Positions 1 through 10,679 of a DNA stretch of 64,000 nt are shown in pieces (position 1 is the stretch's first letter; every line of letters starts with the position of its first letter). The notes beneath the pieces are model-generated. The model ran no database searches. It had not been told where the DNA came from and saw nothing but the letters and a program-made list of their open reading frames with translations. The DNA comes from Harmonia axyridis (Eukaryota; Arthropoda; Insecta; Coleoptera; Coccinellidae), in assembly GCF_914767665.1 (NCBI RefSeq), contig NC_059503.1:27652001-27716000 (forward strand), in the 5' to 3' direction. The position numbers and the translations under genes are program-made.

Positions 1-239
1 TAGATCTCTCCACCAAATTTCATCTCAGACTTCTTTAGACCATAAAACAGTCTCAACTCACATCGACAATATATCTATCATGCCTTTTCCTCTTGTTAGG
101 ATTATTATAAGGTGAAAACTAATTAATTGATGCTCTGTCACAACAAAGTAGACTCCAAATGTTCTTATTTGCTAATTCACCTGTCCTTAAGCTGTGATTA
201 TTTTGTTGTTAAAATATCTGTAATTTTTAACTGAGCCGG

Positions 240-420
240 AAATAGTCTCAAATTATAAGGTTTGACTAACTGAAAACGAATCCGTTCTTGAATTCGATTC
301 TATACGCCCGGCTGGCAGTCCGTAAACACGAACACTCCTAGAAACTTTAAATTAACAAGGTAGGTCCAGAACTCGAATGCTGCAGTTGGGTTTGTTAATG
401 GTCAAAATTCGACCAGAGGT
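240..420. repeat. dispersed repeat, copy 1 of 2
   Basis: This stretch is clearly related, in the same orientation, to 28040-28240. Shared blocks include a 'tctcaaa..ataaggtt.gact' segment, an 'aaacacga.aactc' segment, and a stretch around 'ggtaggt...gaactcgaat' followed by 'gttaatgg'. No coding capacity is seen. It is probably the body of an unclassified non-autonomous mobile element. The rest of 1-840 shows only AT-rich non-coding sequence. Confidence 0.6.
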
Positions 421-840
421 TTCGTGAATATGGCCGTTCCATATTTTGTTTTCAAACAATTTGTATAAATAATTTTTAGATAGTTTGTATACATAAACAT
501 AACAATATGAAATATCTTGAAAAAAGATAATACTACCATAAAGAAATAAAAAACCTAAATAAAAATGGTCAATAAGTAAAAGAAGTTAAAAATAAAATCT
601 AAAGGCTGAATTGTTAGAAAGACAAAAATGAAGATACTGCGAAAACCGACACTGAGCACAGCGAATCCTTCGAGAAAATAGAAAATTAACATACTTTACC
701 ACATAATTAGGAAAAAGGGAACTCTTTCACGATATCATCCAAGGAAAAAACTCTTTGTGTGTTTTATCAACAAAAACGCAGTGAGAAATTGAAATCCGAA
801 TTGAGATCTAATTACTGTCGATCTTGATTTCATTCATGTG

Positions 841-1044
841 TTAAGATCTTGTTGATATGGCGGTCTCATTTCTAATAATATGTGGAGGCTTGTTCAGAGT
901 GATAGAAAAAGGTCTGATTCCTATACCTTTTGGTTCAGTAAGTTTCTTGAAGGAGTAGTCTGCAGGCATTCCAGCTTCCATAGTGGTTGTTTCATTTATG
1001 CGAAAGTCAACAGTAGGAGGCTTGGGTTTGCTCTCTAGCACCAT
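841..1044 (-). CDS. short unrecognised protein, or last exon of a longer gene
   Basis: A 67-codon reading frame with protein-like composition: it is rich in Pro, Thr, Ile and Lys, has motifs such as KPKPPTVDF and GIGIRPFSI, and has no low-complexity runs. I do not recognise the family. The ATG lies in the context GTAAGGATGG, which is a fair start. An AG just upstream could instead make this the terminal exon of a gene that begins beyond 1044 on the minus strand. It ends in TAA. No neighbouring exon could be joined to it with confidence. A decayed transposon region begins about 700 bp away. It could be a small host gene or a chance frame; composition favours real coding sequence. Confidence 0.35.
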   Translation of the reverse strand: MVLESKPKPPTVDFRINETTTMEAGMPADYSFKKLTEPKGIGIRPFSITLNKPPHIIRNETAISTRS

Positions 1045-1744
1045 CCTTACTTCGTTGAAAATTTGGTATATCTAATAAATATGATACACAATAGCAAAAA
1101 AATTACAATGTGAAGAAACGGTTCAAAGTCGCCTGTGTTACCAACAGATTCATAAAATTGATATTTATAATCGGTAAACTACGGAACAAAACTCAACTCA
1201 ACATTACATATATTATTTGATTAGACCGAAATCTACTCCTGTCAAAAGTAACATTTACCTTTCAATATTTTCAAATGTTGAAATGAATAATCGGCTGGTA
1301 AGCTGCTCAACAAAATTTTTCGATCATTCACATGTAAATTTGCTAAACTTTCAGATTCATGTGACTCCATCCTCACAAAAAATTTTGCTTGAATATAGGT
1401 ATTATTTTCAAATTTTCACCAAAAAAATTTTAGCTTCCTTATCACAGAAATTTTCCTAATATCACGACTAAAGAAACGGATAATTATCAATTAGCGGAAC
1501 GCATCACCACAGAGTAAAACAACTAAACTGACAAATTTTTTGTCAGTTTTATTCACTTGGGAGTAAGATGTCTACAATACTGTTGTTTTCACTGATTATA
1601 TTTTGTTCAAGATTATTCTGGCGACTCGGCTCGGCATGAGTCCTTTTTCCCTCTTCTTGGCATTTGTTCGGGTCAAATTCGTTTGATCTTGTTACGCTCT
1701 ACTGAACTGAGAGTTTATGAAACGCATTTTGGTATTAAACTTTG
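1045..1744. other. non-coding stretch
   Basis: AT-rich sequence with only short chance frames (for example 1217-1459). No splice-bounded exon or RNA gene was recognised. Confidence 0.5.
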
Positions 1745-2655
1745 ACCCAGTGAAGGAGGGAAGCTAATATGATGAAGATTGAAACTGCAGAAGATAAAAA
1801 TAAGGCAATATGGGAGGTTACAAACAAGCAAACCAGAAATGAACAGAAAAAGTCAAATTCAACCATCGACAAAAAAGACCTGAACAGATTTTTCATCGAT
1901 GTAGGCAGGAACACAGCTAACTCATGTGTGGACACAAATATCAAACCGATGCTGTTTATAAATAGAACAAATAAGAAGCCAAAAAATTCCATATTCAAGC
2001 AGAAGGTGAGTGAACAGGAAATTTTAAAGATCATCCGAGCGCCTTAAGAACAAAAGTACAGAGGATGCTTATGGAATACCCACAGGTGTTTTGAAGGTAA
2101 TTTCACCCTCTGTTGCGGGTCCACTAAGCCAGATTTTCACCAGATGTCTCTCTGAGGGATACTTCCCGTCTCAACTTAAAAAAGCATTGGTGATCCCAAT
2201 ACACAAAGCCGGATATAGAGGCTGTCCTAGTAATCTAGACCAATCTCGGTTCTACTAGTTTTCTCCAAAATACTGGAGGCTGTCATCAAGAGTAGGATCA
2301 TAAACATAGTATATTCTGCGATGAACAACATGGGTTTTTGAGTGGAAGATCAACAGATACGGCACTAACTGAGCTTCTCATTTGATAAGGGGTAGAAGTT
2401 TGGGCTCTCTGCGTGCGATCTCAGCAAGGCATTTGATAGACCATGTCGTGCTTTTGAGCAAATTAAATTACTATGGCATTAGAGAGGTTGCTCTAGACCT
2501 GATAAAGAGCTCTTTAACCAATAGAACCCAACGAGTGCTGTCTGACGTTGAAACATCAAATACGGACAAATTGAATTCGGTGTTCTTCAGGGGTCCATCC
2601 TAGGACCTTTACTGTTCTTATTGTACATAAATGACCTGCCATCCATCAGCTTATG
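1745..2655 (+). pseudogene. decayed jockey-like LINE reverse transcriptase
   Basis: This is the reverse-transcriptase region of a non-LTR retrotransposon broken by several frameshifts and stops. In order it shows an N-terminal Lys/Asn-rich linker (1769-2047), the segment ending in a 'DAYGIP' type motif with 'ISPSVAGPLSQIF' (about 2065-2135), and 'GYFPSQLKKALVIPIHK' (about 2157-2207). After further breaks it reads 'GSILGPLLFLLYINDLPS' (about 2592-2645). These are the classic conserved blocks of jockey-clade elements. The catalytic YxDD block, the endonuclease and the 3' end are missing. It is a truncated, inactive copy on the same strand as the hAT relic downstream. Confidence 0.85.
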
Positions 2656-2659
2656 TTGA

Positions 2660-2880
2660 ATTGATCTTCGCTCAAAGTATAAAACGTCACGGCGGTTTAG
2701 GTATATGTATACTGTTTTTGCACTTCCAGAAGAATTATTAAAATTAGGTGAAATTGATGACACTGACCCAGTTCGTTTCTCTTCAAATAGAATGAAAGTT
2801 TTCAATAATGCTAGGATACCTCTTCTACCTGCACAAAACACTAAAGTTGCTGTTTGGAGGGACAAAACCACTTTATTCTG
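2660..2880 (+). pseudogene. coding-like relic of unknown origin
   Basis: A roughly 65-codon open stretch that includes FALPEELLKLGEIDDTDP and FNNARIPLLPAQNTKVAVW and ends in TGA at about 2881. The composition is strongly protein-like, but I do not recognise the family. It begins right where the LINE relic ends. It may belong to another transposon or be a captured host exon. The following 600 bp (2880-3500) hold no clear reading frame. Confidence 0.35.
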
Positions 2881-3904
2881 AAAATGCAACTAATTTTTTT
2901 TCATCATTACACTGTAGACAAACTACTCAACTTTAGACATATTTTTCGGGCCAGCCACTTGTGGTTTCGTCATGAAGACACTATGGACTCTGTTTTTCAT
3001 TGTTTACCACCAAGTGTTGCTCATCCCAACATTTCACCGTACTGATGATATAATTCATCATATTTTAGCTTCAATAAATATCACAAATAACCACGAAATA
3101 CTTCTGTTCACAATGATCTTACCTACACTTGAAAATAAATGCTGTAGAGGGCGCATTCTACCCTCGAATCGAGAATAGAGATGGAAGGGGTATTTGGCAG
3201 AAATCACTGAGTGCCTAACTGACGATTCCATCAGAGATCTCGTGATGAAACACCACAATTTTCAGAAAGAGGGAACACCTTCAAAATTGGCTCGAGAATA
3301 CCTCGAAAGGGGTATGGCCCCCCTGAGATTTTGATTGCCTCATTTTTCAGCACAACACCTTCAATATTACTTTCTCAATCCAAAGGGCAAGGAAAAAAGG
3401 AAAGTAATGGATTCACAACAATTTCCGGTTTTCAATGGAATTACTATACATATATCCATAAGATATTATACACATATCCATAATCGGCAGAGGTATTTTT
3501 TGAATTGAAAACTTTTTTAGGCGAGTTGAGCACTTCTTGGGTGAAGAAAAATCGTGGAACCGAACGCAATGCATGCGTGTCAATTTTTTTAAAAATCCAT
3601 CTTATATATACTCTCCTATTGTCTTTAATAGATGAAGGTAAGAAAAAAAGTGTTGCAGAAAATAGAAAAAAAAATTACAGATTATAAAAACAAATGTTTT
3701 TTGCGGAACTCACGATATGCCTATACAGAAAGCAAGAAGAACTCTGGAAATTTTAGTGATCTTTTGAAATTCAGGGTAGACGCTGGAGATAAAGATTTAG
3801 AGATCCATTTATTCACGTAGCTGGTTTGAATTTGGACAAACTTGTAACACAAGGTTATGATGGATGCTCCACAATGGCTGGTGAAATCCTCAGGGTTCGA
3901 AATA

Positions 3905-4081
3905 TCATAATGCCCGCCACTCACGAAGCGTTTTTTAGAGCGTTTGGTAGCAAGCGTCGAAGAGATTCCAGTCGGGCAGTCAAGTTCATACTCTGATTTA
4001 CAGTCGTGCGGCCGTGTCCCGAGCTGTCTGACTGTAAAACTATCCGTACGCTCGACTATTGGAGCCTCGTGAGTGGCCGCC
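3905..4081. mobile_element. small inverted-repeat insertion inside the hAT relic
   Basis: The hAT reading is interrupted here by about 175 bp of GC-richer DNA. The ends are inverted: 'gccactcacga' near 3914 and 'tcgtgagtggc' near 4067. The hAT protein resumes right after it. This fits a small non-autonomous DNA element inserted after the hAT copy. Confidence 0.55.
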
Positions 4082-4930
4082 TTTAGAGATAAGTACAAGA
4101 AAGCAATTTATTTCCGTTGTGCCTCCCATAGGTTGAATTTAGTAATAAATGACATCAGAAAAAATACTGAAATTTGTAATAGCATTGGCACCGTTAATGA
4201 CATTATAGTTTTTTTTCGAGAGAGTATCTTAAGAAGAAATCTGATTCCAAATATTCCTTTGTTTTGTGAAACTCGTTGGTCAGCTTAATATAAATCTTTG
4301 TGAGTTTTCGCTGAAAACTTCAATACTATATTCAAAACTCTCTTTGCTATAAAATCTGGAGAAATTTAATGAATTCTTCAACAACAAAAAGAGCTGCTCA
4401 GTTATGGGCTGCAATAAACTCTTTCACTTTTGTGATTTGTTTGACGGTACGGTAACAAGTAAATATTCAAATATATTGGAACCAATAGCAAATACACTAC
4501 AAGGTGTTTCTATTAATTTTGTAGATTTTCACCGTCATATAAAATCAATTATAAAATATGTGGAAAACATCGCTCTGATGATGCATGCTTCACAGAAATT
4601 TTTTCCAAAGCATCATCTATTGCTCAATATAGAGATTTGAAAACCACGAATTTGGGGTAGACAAACGTACAGATCTAATTATGAAGTAGATTCAGCTGAA
4701 GATTACTTCAAAAAATGTATATTCATCCCTCATTTAGATCATTTGATTTCAGCCCTTGAAACGAGATTCTCGAAAGAACATGTAACGCTTTTTTCTTTGT
4801 TCAATTTTTTGCCAAAGAATTCAAAATTACTAGATATTGAATCTTTCGCATCTAAGGTCGGCAATATATATAACATTGAAAATTTATAAAGTGAATTGAA
4901 CATTTGGAATGAGTAGTTATCTAAACTAAA

Positions 4931-5134
4931 TCCATGGGCGCCCGCAGAAATTTTTCTCAGGGGGGGCAAAATGAAAATTATTGAAAAACGATAAGGCATC
5001 CATTGTCATTGAAAACCGGAAAATTGTTGAGAATCCATTACTTACCATTGAGGGTGTTGTGCTGAAAAATTAGGCAATCCAAATATCAAGGGGGGCCATG
5101 GCACCCCCTGCCCCCTCCCCTGCGGGCGCCCATG
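4931..5134. mobile_element. small inverted-repeat element with GGGCGCCCGCAG ends
   Basis: About 200 bp bounded by 'catgggcgcccgcag' at the left and its inverse 'ctgcgggcgcccatg' at the right, inserted between the core and the dimerisation block of the hAT relic. Inside the left end there is a G-run followed by a 'caaaatgaaaattattgaaa' segment. A further copy of the same end, in opposite orientation, lies at 5874-5947. No coding capacity, so a non-autonomous DNA element. Confidence 0.65.
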
Positions 5135-5339
5135 CTAAATCACAAATGGATGAAAACATAAAAATTGATGATCTTATCGGACAATGTAATTTTTTTTCTA
5201 CTGTCAAAGAATGCCTTATTCTTCTCCTTACATTACCATGTACTACTTGTACTATAGAGCGTAGTTTCAGCACTTTGCGCAGAATTAAATTTCAGTTTAG
5301 AATAAAATATGCCTACTCTGTTTTATAGCGATTAAGTAT

Positions 5340-5873
5340 TTTGTCTTCAGAATTAATATTGTTTTTATGAGTTGTTTTTTGCAATTTATGATTTGTTTAT
5401 TTTGATGATATACTTATTTATTGTTTTTACAATCTGGAGCAATTCTGTGTTATTTTGAATCATATATTTTAGTATTAAGTTTTAAACTTTATTGTTTACG
5501 TCAATCAGTGTATATTTCAAGATTTATTATTATTCATATATTATTTTTATGAACATAGTTTTATCGAGCGTATATGTATATATTTTTTATTTCGTTATTA
5601 CTCGTTGATTTTTCTTCATTTATTAACAATTATAAGAATTATTTCATTCCGTTGTCCATATTTTTTATATTTTATTTTTTTGTAAATTTTTCCATTGAAT
5701 GTGACTCGTATTGAAAAGAGTTATTATTTTACATCACCCTATGTTGTTGATGTTTTAAAAAAAATGTTGAAGTGGAAAACTTCATAATTTTTATTTTGCA
5801 CAGTCCTCCCCCCACTTATGAATATAAATACAGAAATAGAAAGAAACGGAATACTAATATCGCCTACAACAAT
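5340..5873. other. AT-rich stretch, no gene
   Basis: Very AT-rich DNA following the hAT relic, probably including its 3' non-coding end. No reading frame or RNA gene is seen. Confidence 0.5.
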
Positions 5874-5947
5874 CATGGACGCCTTATCGTTTTTCAATAA
5901 TTTTCATTTTGCCCCCCCTGAGAACAATTTCTGCGGGCGCCCATGCT
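5874..5947. repeat. solo end of the GGGCGCCCGCAG element
   Basis: About 70 bp that is the reverse complement of 4931-5000, ending in 'tgcgggcgcccatgct'. It is either a truncated copy or the far end of a larger element that once spanned 4931-5947. Confidence 0.65.
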
Positions 5948-5949
5948 TG

Positions 5950-6100
5950 CTAGTGTTAGTTCTTAGTTATTAGGAAACGTGCATAAACGCCCTCATTGAT
6001 TTGTTAACGTTCAATTCTTAGTTCTTAGTGCTTAGGTTTAGTCTTAGTTCTTAGGTACGGTGCATAAATCCACCATTAGGGAGCTTACGGTGGGAATGGT
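5950..6100. repeat. degenerate 'cttagttcttag' direct repeats
   Basis: Two related segments, about 5961-5992 and 6042-6080, share 'cttagtt.ttagg' followed by 'a.gtgcataaa'. Short 'ttcttagt' units lie between them. No function can be assigned. Confidence 0.45.
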
Positions 6101-6154
6101 GCGAACGGTGTGACATATACTGAACGCAGTAATAGAAACCATAATGGACAAGAC

Positions 6155-6600
6155 AGAAAACTGGGATACCTAATCAGACTACCCATAATAGTGATACTTT
6201 CGTCTCAAGAGAATAAGACCGCAAAGAAATGAAAATCTTACTGACTACTTGAGAGATTTACTTTCTTTTTAGAACGAGGAGAATGTCCTAATAAATAATA
6301 TTTATCACCCGCTATACCGAATTCAATTACAAACACAATTATCCGTTCTCAGGGTTCCAATCTAACGAAAACGTGCTATAGCCAGCAGTGTTAAGAGTAA
6401 GAATTAATAATTTTTATGTTTGAAAATTTGAAAATGGAAGATTCTACTCTGCGATTTATTAATTTTTAGCAAGATGAATAGAATGCATATGCATCTTGAT
6501 TTTTCAATGAAATGAAACAAAAGAATTTCCACAAATTATTATTTTGTTTTATTTTATTTGTTAAATTCCATCAAGTAAGAGCCGGATCTACTGAATAACT
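6155..6600. repeat. dispersed repeat, short copy
   Basis: Two blocks here, 6163-6313 and about 6505-6590, match two blocks at 13950-14100 and 14805-14900 in the same order and orientation. The shared marks are 'acccataat.gtgatact', 'gaatgtcct.ata' and 'ttccatcaagtaaga'. The two loci are therefore copies of one non-coding element; the second copy is longer. Confidence 0.6.
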
Positions 6601-6860
6601 TGATTTTTAAACACATTTACTATACTGTATAGTTTTTCGTGGGATATCAGGTACTCGGAGTAATAAACATATTATTATTATATTATTACCATAAAGAAAT
6701 AAACATTGTCTATGATTATTACTCTATGATTAGGATTTAAAAACTTAGGTTAGAATCAAAGATCCTTAATCTTTGGTTAGAATAGTTAGATATTCAAAAG
6801 TCTGACAATTATTATGTTATTATTTTTAAATAGCTTTGAATTGAATGTATAAATTGCGAT

Positions 6861-8634
6861 ATGTTTGAAGATGATATAGATTTTGATGAGGTAGATCTAA
6901 TTCAATTATCTCTAATTTGCACTTGAATCATCTGTACTTCTTTTCAGATTTTGAACTGTTGTGAATTATCGAACACTTCACTGAAGAGACCCAATAACGA
7001 TACCCAAACTGAGCAATTAATCAAGAAGACTAGGATAAGCTCAGTTGCACGCATTGACAATGAAATTAACACATCAAAATCGAACGAAACTAAGAAAGTT
7101 TTCCATTTCAAAAAAAAGGAAGATTTTAAAAAAGAAGTCATAAATAATGCAGGAATATTTAATGTAAATAACAAAATATTCAGTTCCACAACAAGTAATG
7201 TAGTGGAATCAGAAAAATATGAAGTGAAGAATAATTCAATTATAGAAAATCTAGAAAAATGTAGTTATTTGACACAAGACAAGAATAAAAGGGAGGATAA
7301 AATCAATTCAGTTCCAAGTTCTGGGAACCCAATTCCTAAGTTCAATATTGAAAGTATAGATCCTGCTTCCAATAATTTAGATCAATTTTCAAAAAAATAC
7401 TTACCCACGAAAAATACAAACGATAGTAGTATTATCAAACGTAGATTTCCAGGTCCAGCAGGACTCCTTCCCGAAAGAAATCCAAACAATTCTGTATTAG
7501 AAAGCATGGATAATTCTTCTAGGAGAGAAACAAAGGTAATAAGTTCTTTAATATAAATTACAAAATTATGCATTCTTTTCTAGGAGGAAATATTATCCCA
7601 AAATGCTTATGTTTCTTTCAATGAGATACTGTGGAATAAAATGATACTTGATTACAAAGCACAAGAAGTTTTGCTTCCTGAAAAATATAATATACAATGG
7701 ATTAAAAGTAGAATGTCAATGAAAAAGTTAATAAATCAGAAAGCACCTTTTTTAGCAGCTTTTGTAGATATTATCCGAAGCCATAGTATCCAAAACCCAA
7801 TTGTGAATCTTATTCTCAGAGATAAAACAGGTAGGTCTTGAATTTGAATTCAATATAAAGAATAAGTTTATGATGTAATTGATCAGGTCACTTACCTAAA
7901 TTTTGGTTTTAGGAACCATTCAGGGAACTATTTTACACAACTTGTATGAAGAACATTCAGGCAATCTTACTGTTGGATCTGTTATAGTTCTTAGAGATTT
8001 AGGAGTATTAAGCATAGGATCTAATAATGAACCATTCTTAGCCATTACCAGAAACAACCTTATATCAATCTACTCTAACAGAAAAAAAATTACAAATAGT
8101 TCGACACAGACATCTGATGAAATTACAAAAATTATTTTACAAAATTTAGACCCAAATGAAATATTAAATAAAATAAAAGAAACTAGAAAACATCACAAGA
8201 TTAAATTGGAAAACACTCCTAAAATTATTCAAAACACATCTTTGTTACAAGAGGAAATTAAAGGGCCTTCTAATATGAGTGATACATTTAGGAAAGTTGT
8301 ACAGAATACAAAATTTTCGGTCAATTCTAGGTCTCCTAATTTAAATGTTCTCAGAATCAAATCTTCAGTTAGTGATAATTCTGTAAAAGTAAATGAAGGT
8401 GGTTCAAACAGTCCCTGCCACAATGAAAATCAAAAACTCAAAGATATTATAGGCTTCTTTGGTACCCAAAAGGATATTGAAGAATTCTTCAATGACGAAC
8501 CAACCTCATGTAGCACTCAGAAAGAATCATCACATGAAAATGTTAACAGGCTAGAAACTAGCAGTGTTGATAATAAAATTTTTGAAGATATGCTTGAGGG
8601 GGTTGATACTAATGCGCTATTCGATGAATTTTGA
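6861..8634 (+). CDS. HROB: homologous recombination OB-fold protein (HROB / C17orf53)
   Basis: HROB recruits and activates the MCM8-MCM9 helicase at sites of homologous recombination in the nucleus. Four exons fit: 6861-6890, 6948-7535, 7584-7830 and 7913-8634. The introns are 57, 48 and 82 bp with GT/AG ends, and the frame stays open for 528 codons plus TGA. The first exon codes an acidic MFEDDIDFDE. Residues about 11-170 are a low-complexity Asn/Lys/Ser linker. The family hallmark RRFPGPAGLLP is near residue 175. Residues about 207-330 form the OB-fold, with 'LRDKTG' joined across intron 3 to 'GTIQGTI'. The tail is disordered and ends in an acidic EDMLEGVDTNALFDEF. Human HROB is somewhat longer. 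It is convergent with MRPL36. Confidence 0.9.
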
Positions 8635-8640
8635 ATTATT

Positions 8641-8646
8641 AATAAA
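8641..8646 (+). terminator. HROB polyadenylation signal
   Basis: A canonical AATAAA lies 7 bp after the HROB stop. The 3' UTR must therefore be very short, which fits the tight 228-bp gap between the stop codons of HROB and the convergent MRPL36. Confidence 0.6.
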
Positions 8647-8862
8647 ACTGTTGATTTATTTTAGTGTTTTGCCATATCTATTCCTCATATGTCACTATGG
8701 AAGATTCAAAAAACTTATTAAATAATTGAATTAAATATTCAATCATCTTGATGATCATAAGGTTCAGAATCAATAACAATAAATCTCTAAACTATTTATT
8801 GAATATTTCAAACAATAAAAATATTGATTCAAATTATGGAACTACAAAATTTACAAAACATT

Positions 8863-9210
8863 TTACCACTGCCTTATTTTTCCTTGTGTTGCATGAGACA
8901 AAATCCAAGTATTACGAGGACTCTTCTTCATAGCCATTTGCTTGTGTCTGGGATGTGTTTTGCAGATAACATGCAGTCGATCTTCTCTACTAACAAAAAA
9001 ACAATCTTTACACCTTCTTCGGAGAAAGCCCTTAACTTTGAAACCGCAATTCATTTCTAACTGTACATTGTTAGGTGCCAAGAAGCTGGTATTTGGAACG
9101 ATAGTTTTCCACAAAGTGGGTAAAAATATGTGGTATAATCGAGAAGATGAATTGAATGCATTTAATCCACTTCGGCCTAAACTTAATGTATTTTTCAGTA
9201 TGGAAGTCAT
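8863..9210 (-). CDS. MRPL36: mitochondrial ribosomal protein bL36m
   Basis: A single-exon gene of 115 codons. The first 50 or so residues are Ser/Asn/Leu-rich with spaced basic residues, as expected for a mitochondrial targeting region. The C-terminal half is the bL36 fold: LRRRCKDCFFV, then RLHVICKTHPRHKQ. The zinc ligands are C67, C70, C83 and H89, all present. The family core is about 37 residues; here it carries a short C-terminal extension typical of animal mitochondrial copies. The protein is part of the large mitoribosomal subunit near the peptidyl-transferase centre. Its 3' end faces HROB, and TTTATT at about 8795 on the plus strand could serve as its AATAAA signal. Confidence 0.92.
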   Translation of the reverse strand: MTSILKNTLSLGRSGLNAFNSSSRLYHIFLPTLWKTIVPNTSFLAPNNVQLEMNCGFKVKGFLRRRCKDCFFVSREDRLHVICKTHPRHKQMAMKKSPRNTWILSHATQGKIRQW

Positions 9211-9766
9211 CCTACTCGAGATAGTTCTTATTCAATTTTGAATGTTATTGTGTACTTCCAGAATATTTCTGTTTCAATATAAATATTAGGTTAGATAAAG
9301 TATGACATAATGAAATATTCTATGGTCAGAGCATTCTCTTTTAGAAATTCTATGTGCAGTGCAGATCCTCCGAATCCTGGCCAAAGAACACAAGAGATGC
9401 CCATTAGAAATTAGGGATAGAGATAAAATAAATAAGCGTGATTGTGGCGCCCTTATGGGCAGGGTTTTGAACTAACGATGCTGATTCTGCGCATTAGGCG
9501 CCTTTAATCAAAATTCCAAACAATTTCACAATTTGAATGAAAACCTGCACTGAAAATTGTGAAAAAACTGTAATATCAATGACAGTTTTTTCAATATTTC
9601 AGTGTGGTTTTGCTTCCAACTTGCAGACCAAATTAGATTTTGTGTTGTAGTTGCCAATTGTCTTCTTTTTTTCATATTAAACAAGCGATATACTATTCAA
9701 TTTTTATATTAATTCCCACCTGAATGGTTAAAACCCTGATAAGAAAATAAATATATTATAATACAC
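9211..9766. other. intergenic stretch upstream of MRPL36
   Basis: AT-rich sequence holding the presumed MRPL36 promoter next to 9210. No further gene, RNA or repeat was recognised. Confidence 0.5.
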
Positions 9767-10674
9767 AGGAGTACAACTTTGATTCCGCAGTTGTTTTCCG
9801 AAATTCGAGGCTTCATTGTAAAAAACTGGTTATACATTTATTAAGTGATAGTCCAACGGAGCAACGTCTGGAGAATACGGCGGGTGGGGTAGGACTTCCC
9901 ATTTCAACGTTTCCAAGTTTATCTTTACCACTTTCGCAACATGGGGTCGAGCATCGTCATGCTGTAAAATCACTTCAACATGTCTCTTGTTGTATTGCGG
10001 CCGTTTGTCTTTAAATGCTCGGCTCAAACGCATTAATTGCGTTCGATAATGATCGCCTGTGATTGTTTTAGTCGGTTTTAACAACTCATAATACACTACG
10101 CCGAGCTTGTCCCAACAAATACTCAGCATGACCTTGGAACCGTGAATATTCGGTTTGGCCGTCGACGTGGAAGCATGGTCAGGATATCCTCATGATTTTC
10201 TAAGCTTGGGATTAACGTAATGAACCCATTTTTCGTCTGCAGTCACAATGCGATGCAGATATCCCTTTCCTCTTTATCTTACAAGCAGCAAACAAACGTC
10301 GTTAAACATCTTCCACCGCCATGCTGGTCTTCGACGTCAAAATCACCGTTCTTGAAGCGTTGAAACCACTCCTGGCATGTTCTTTCACTAATAGCGGCCT
10401 CACCATAGGTATTTGAGATCATTTGATGAGCCTCAGATTTCTTCATATTAAAGCAGAAAATTAAAACCTCCCGCAAATGAGAATTTGGCTCGTTAGCTGA
10501 CATGTTTAATCGAGAATAACTTTATGATGCAGACACAAATCGACTAATATTTCGATGGCGTTATGTTTACGAATACCTGAGCTTATTGTATAACATTTAC
10601 GATCTATTTATTTCGACTACCACTTACCACTAAAGCCATCTATAGCAAAACGGCGGAAGCAAAGTTGTATACCT
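9767..10674 (-). mobile_element. deleted mariner (mauritiana-like) transposon
   Basis: The ends are inverted repeats: 'aggagtacaactttgattcc' at the left, and the reverse complement of 'gcggaagcaaagttgtatacct' at the right. On the minus strand the N-terminal helix-turn-helix region (10279-10503; 'SERTCQEWFQRFKNGDFDVED') is followed by a broken middle ('TADEKWVHYVNPK' near 10220). The C-terminal part is 9830-10129. It includes HDDARPH and PPYSPDVAPLDYHL, giving the mariner D34D spacing. Total length is about 0.9 kb against about 1.3 kb for complete elements, and stops and frameshifts are present. It is inactive. Confidence 0.88.
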
Positions 10675-10679
10675 TATAA

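Larger units (their letters stand above)
3500..5340 (+). pseudogene. decayed hAT transposase (ZMYM1-like, TTF-type)
   Basis: Fragments run in the order expected for a hAT transposase of the ZMYM1-like group. First comes an N-terminal 'KNSGNFSDLLKFRVDAGD' (about 3735-3795), then 'GYDGCSTMAGE' (about 3858-3890), then 'FRCASHRLNLVINDI' with 'PNIPLFCETRWSA' (4110-4288). The middle of the RNase H-like fold follows (4404-4640 and 4690-4890), and last the C-terminal dimerisation block 'LPCTTCTIERSFSTLRRIK' (about 5230-5290). There are many stops and frameshifts, the region between the first two blocks is deleted, and two small inverted-repeat elements have inserted (3905-4081 and 4931-5134). It is inactive. 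The chance ORF 5098-5328 reads from one insertion into the dimerisation block. Confidence 0.85.

Noticed and set aside
3721..4098. 125-codon minus-strand frame
   Set aside because: It runs antisense over the hAT relic and the small inserted element; chance.
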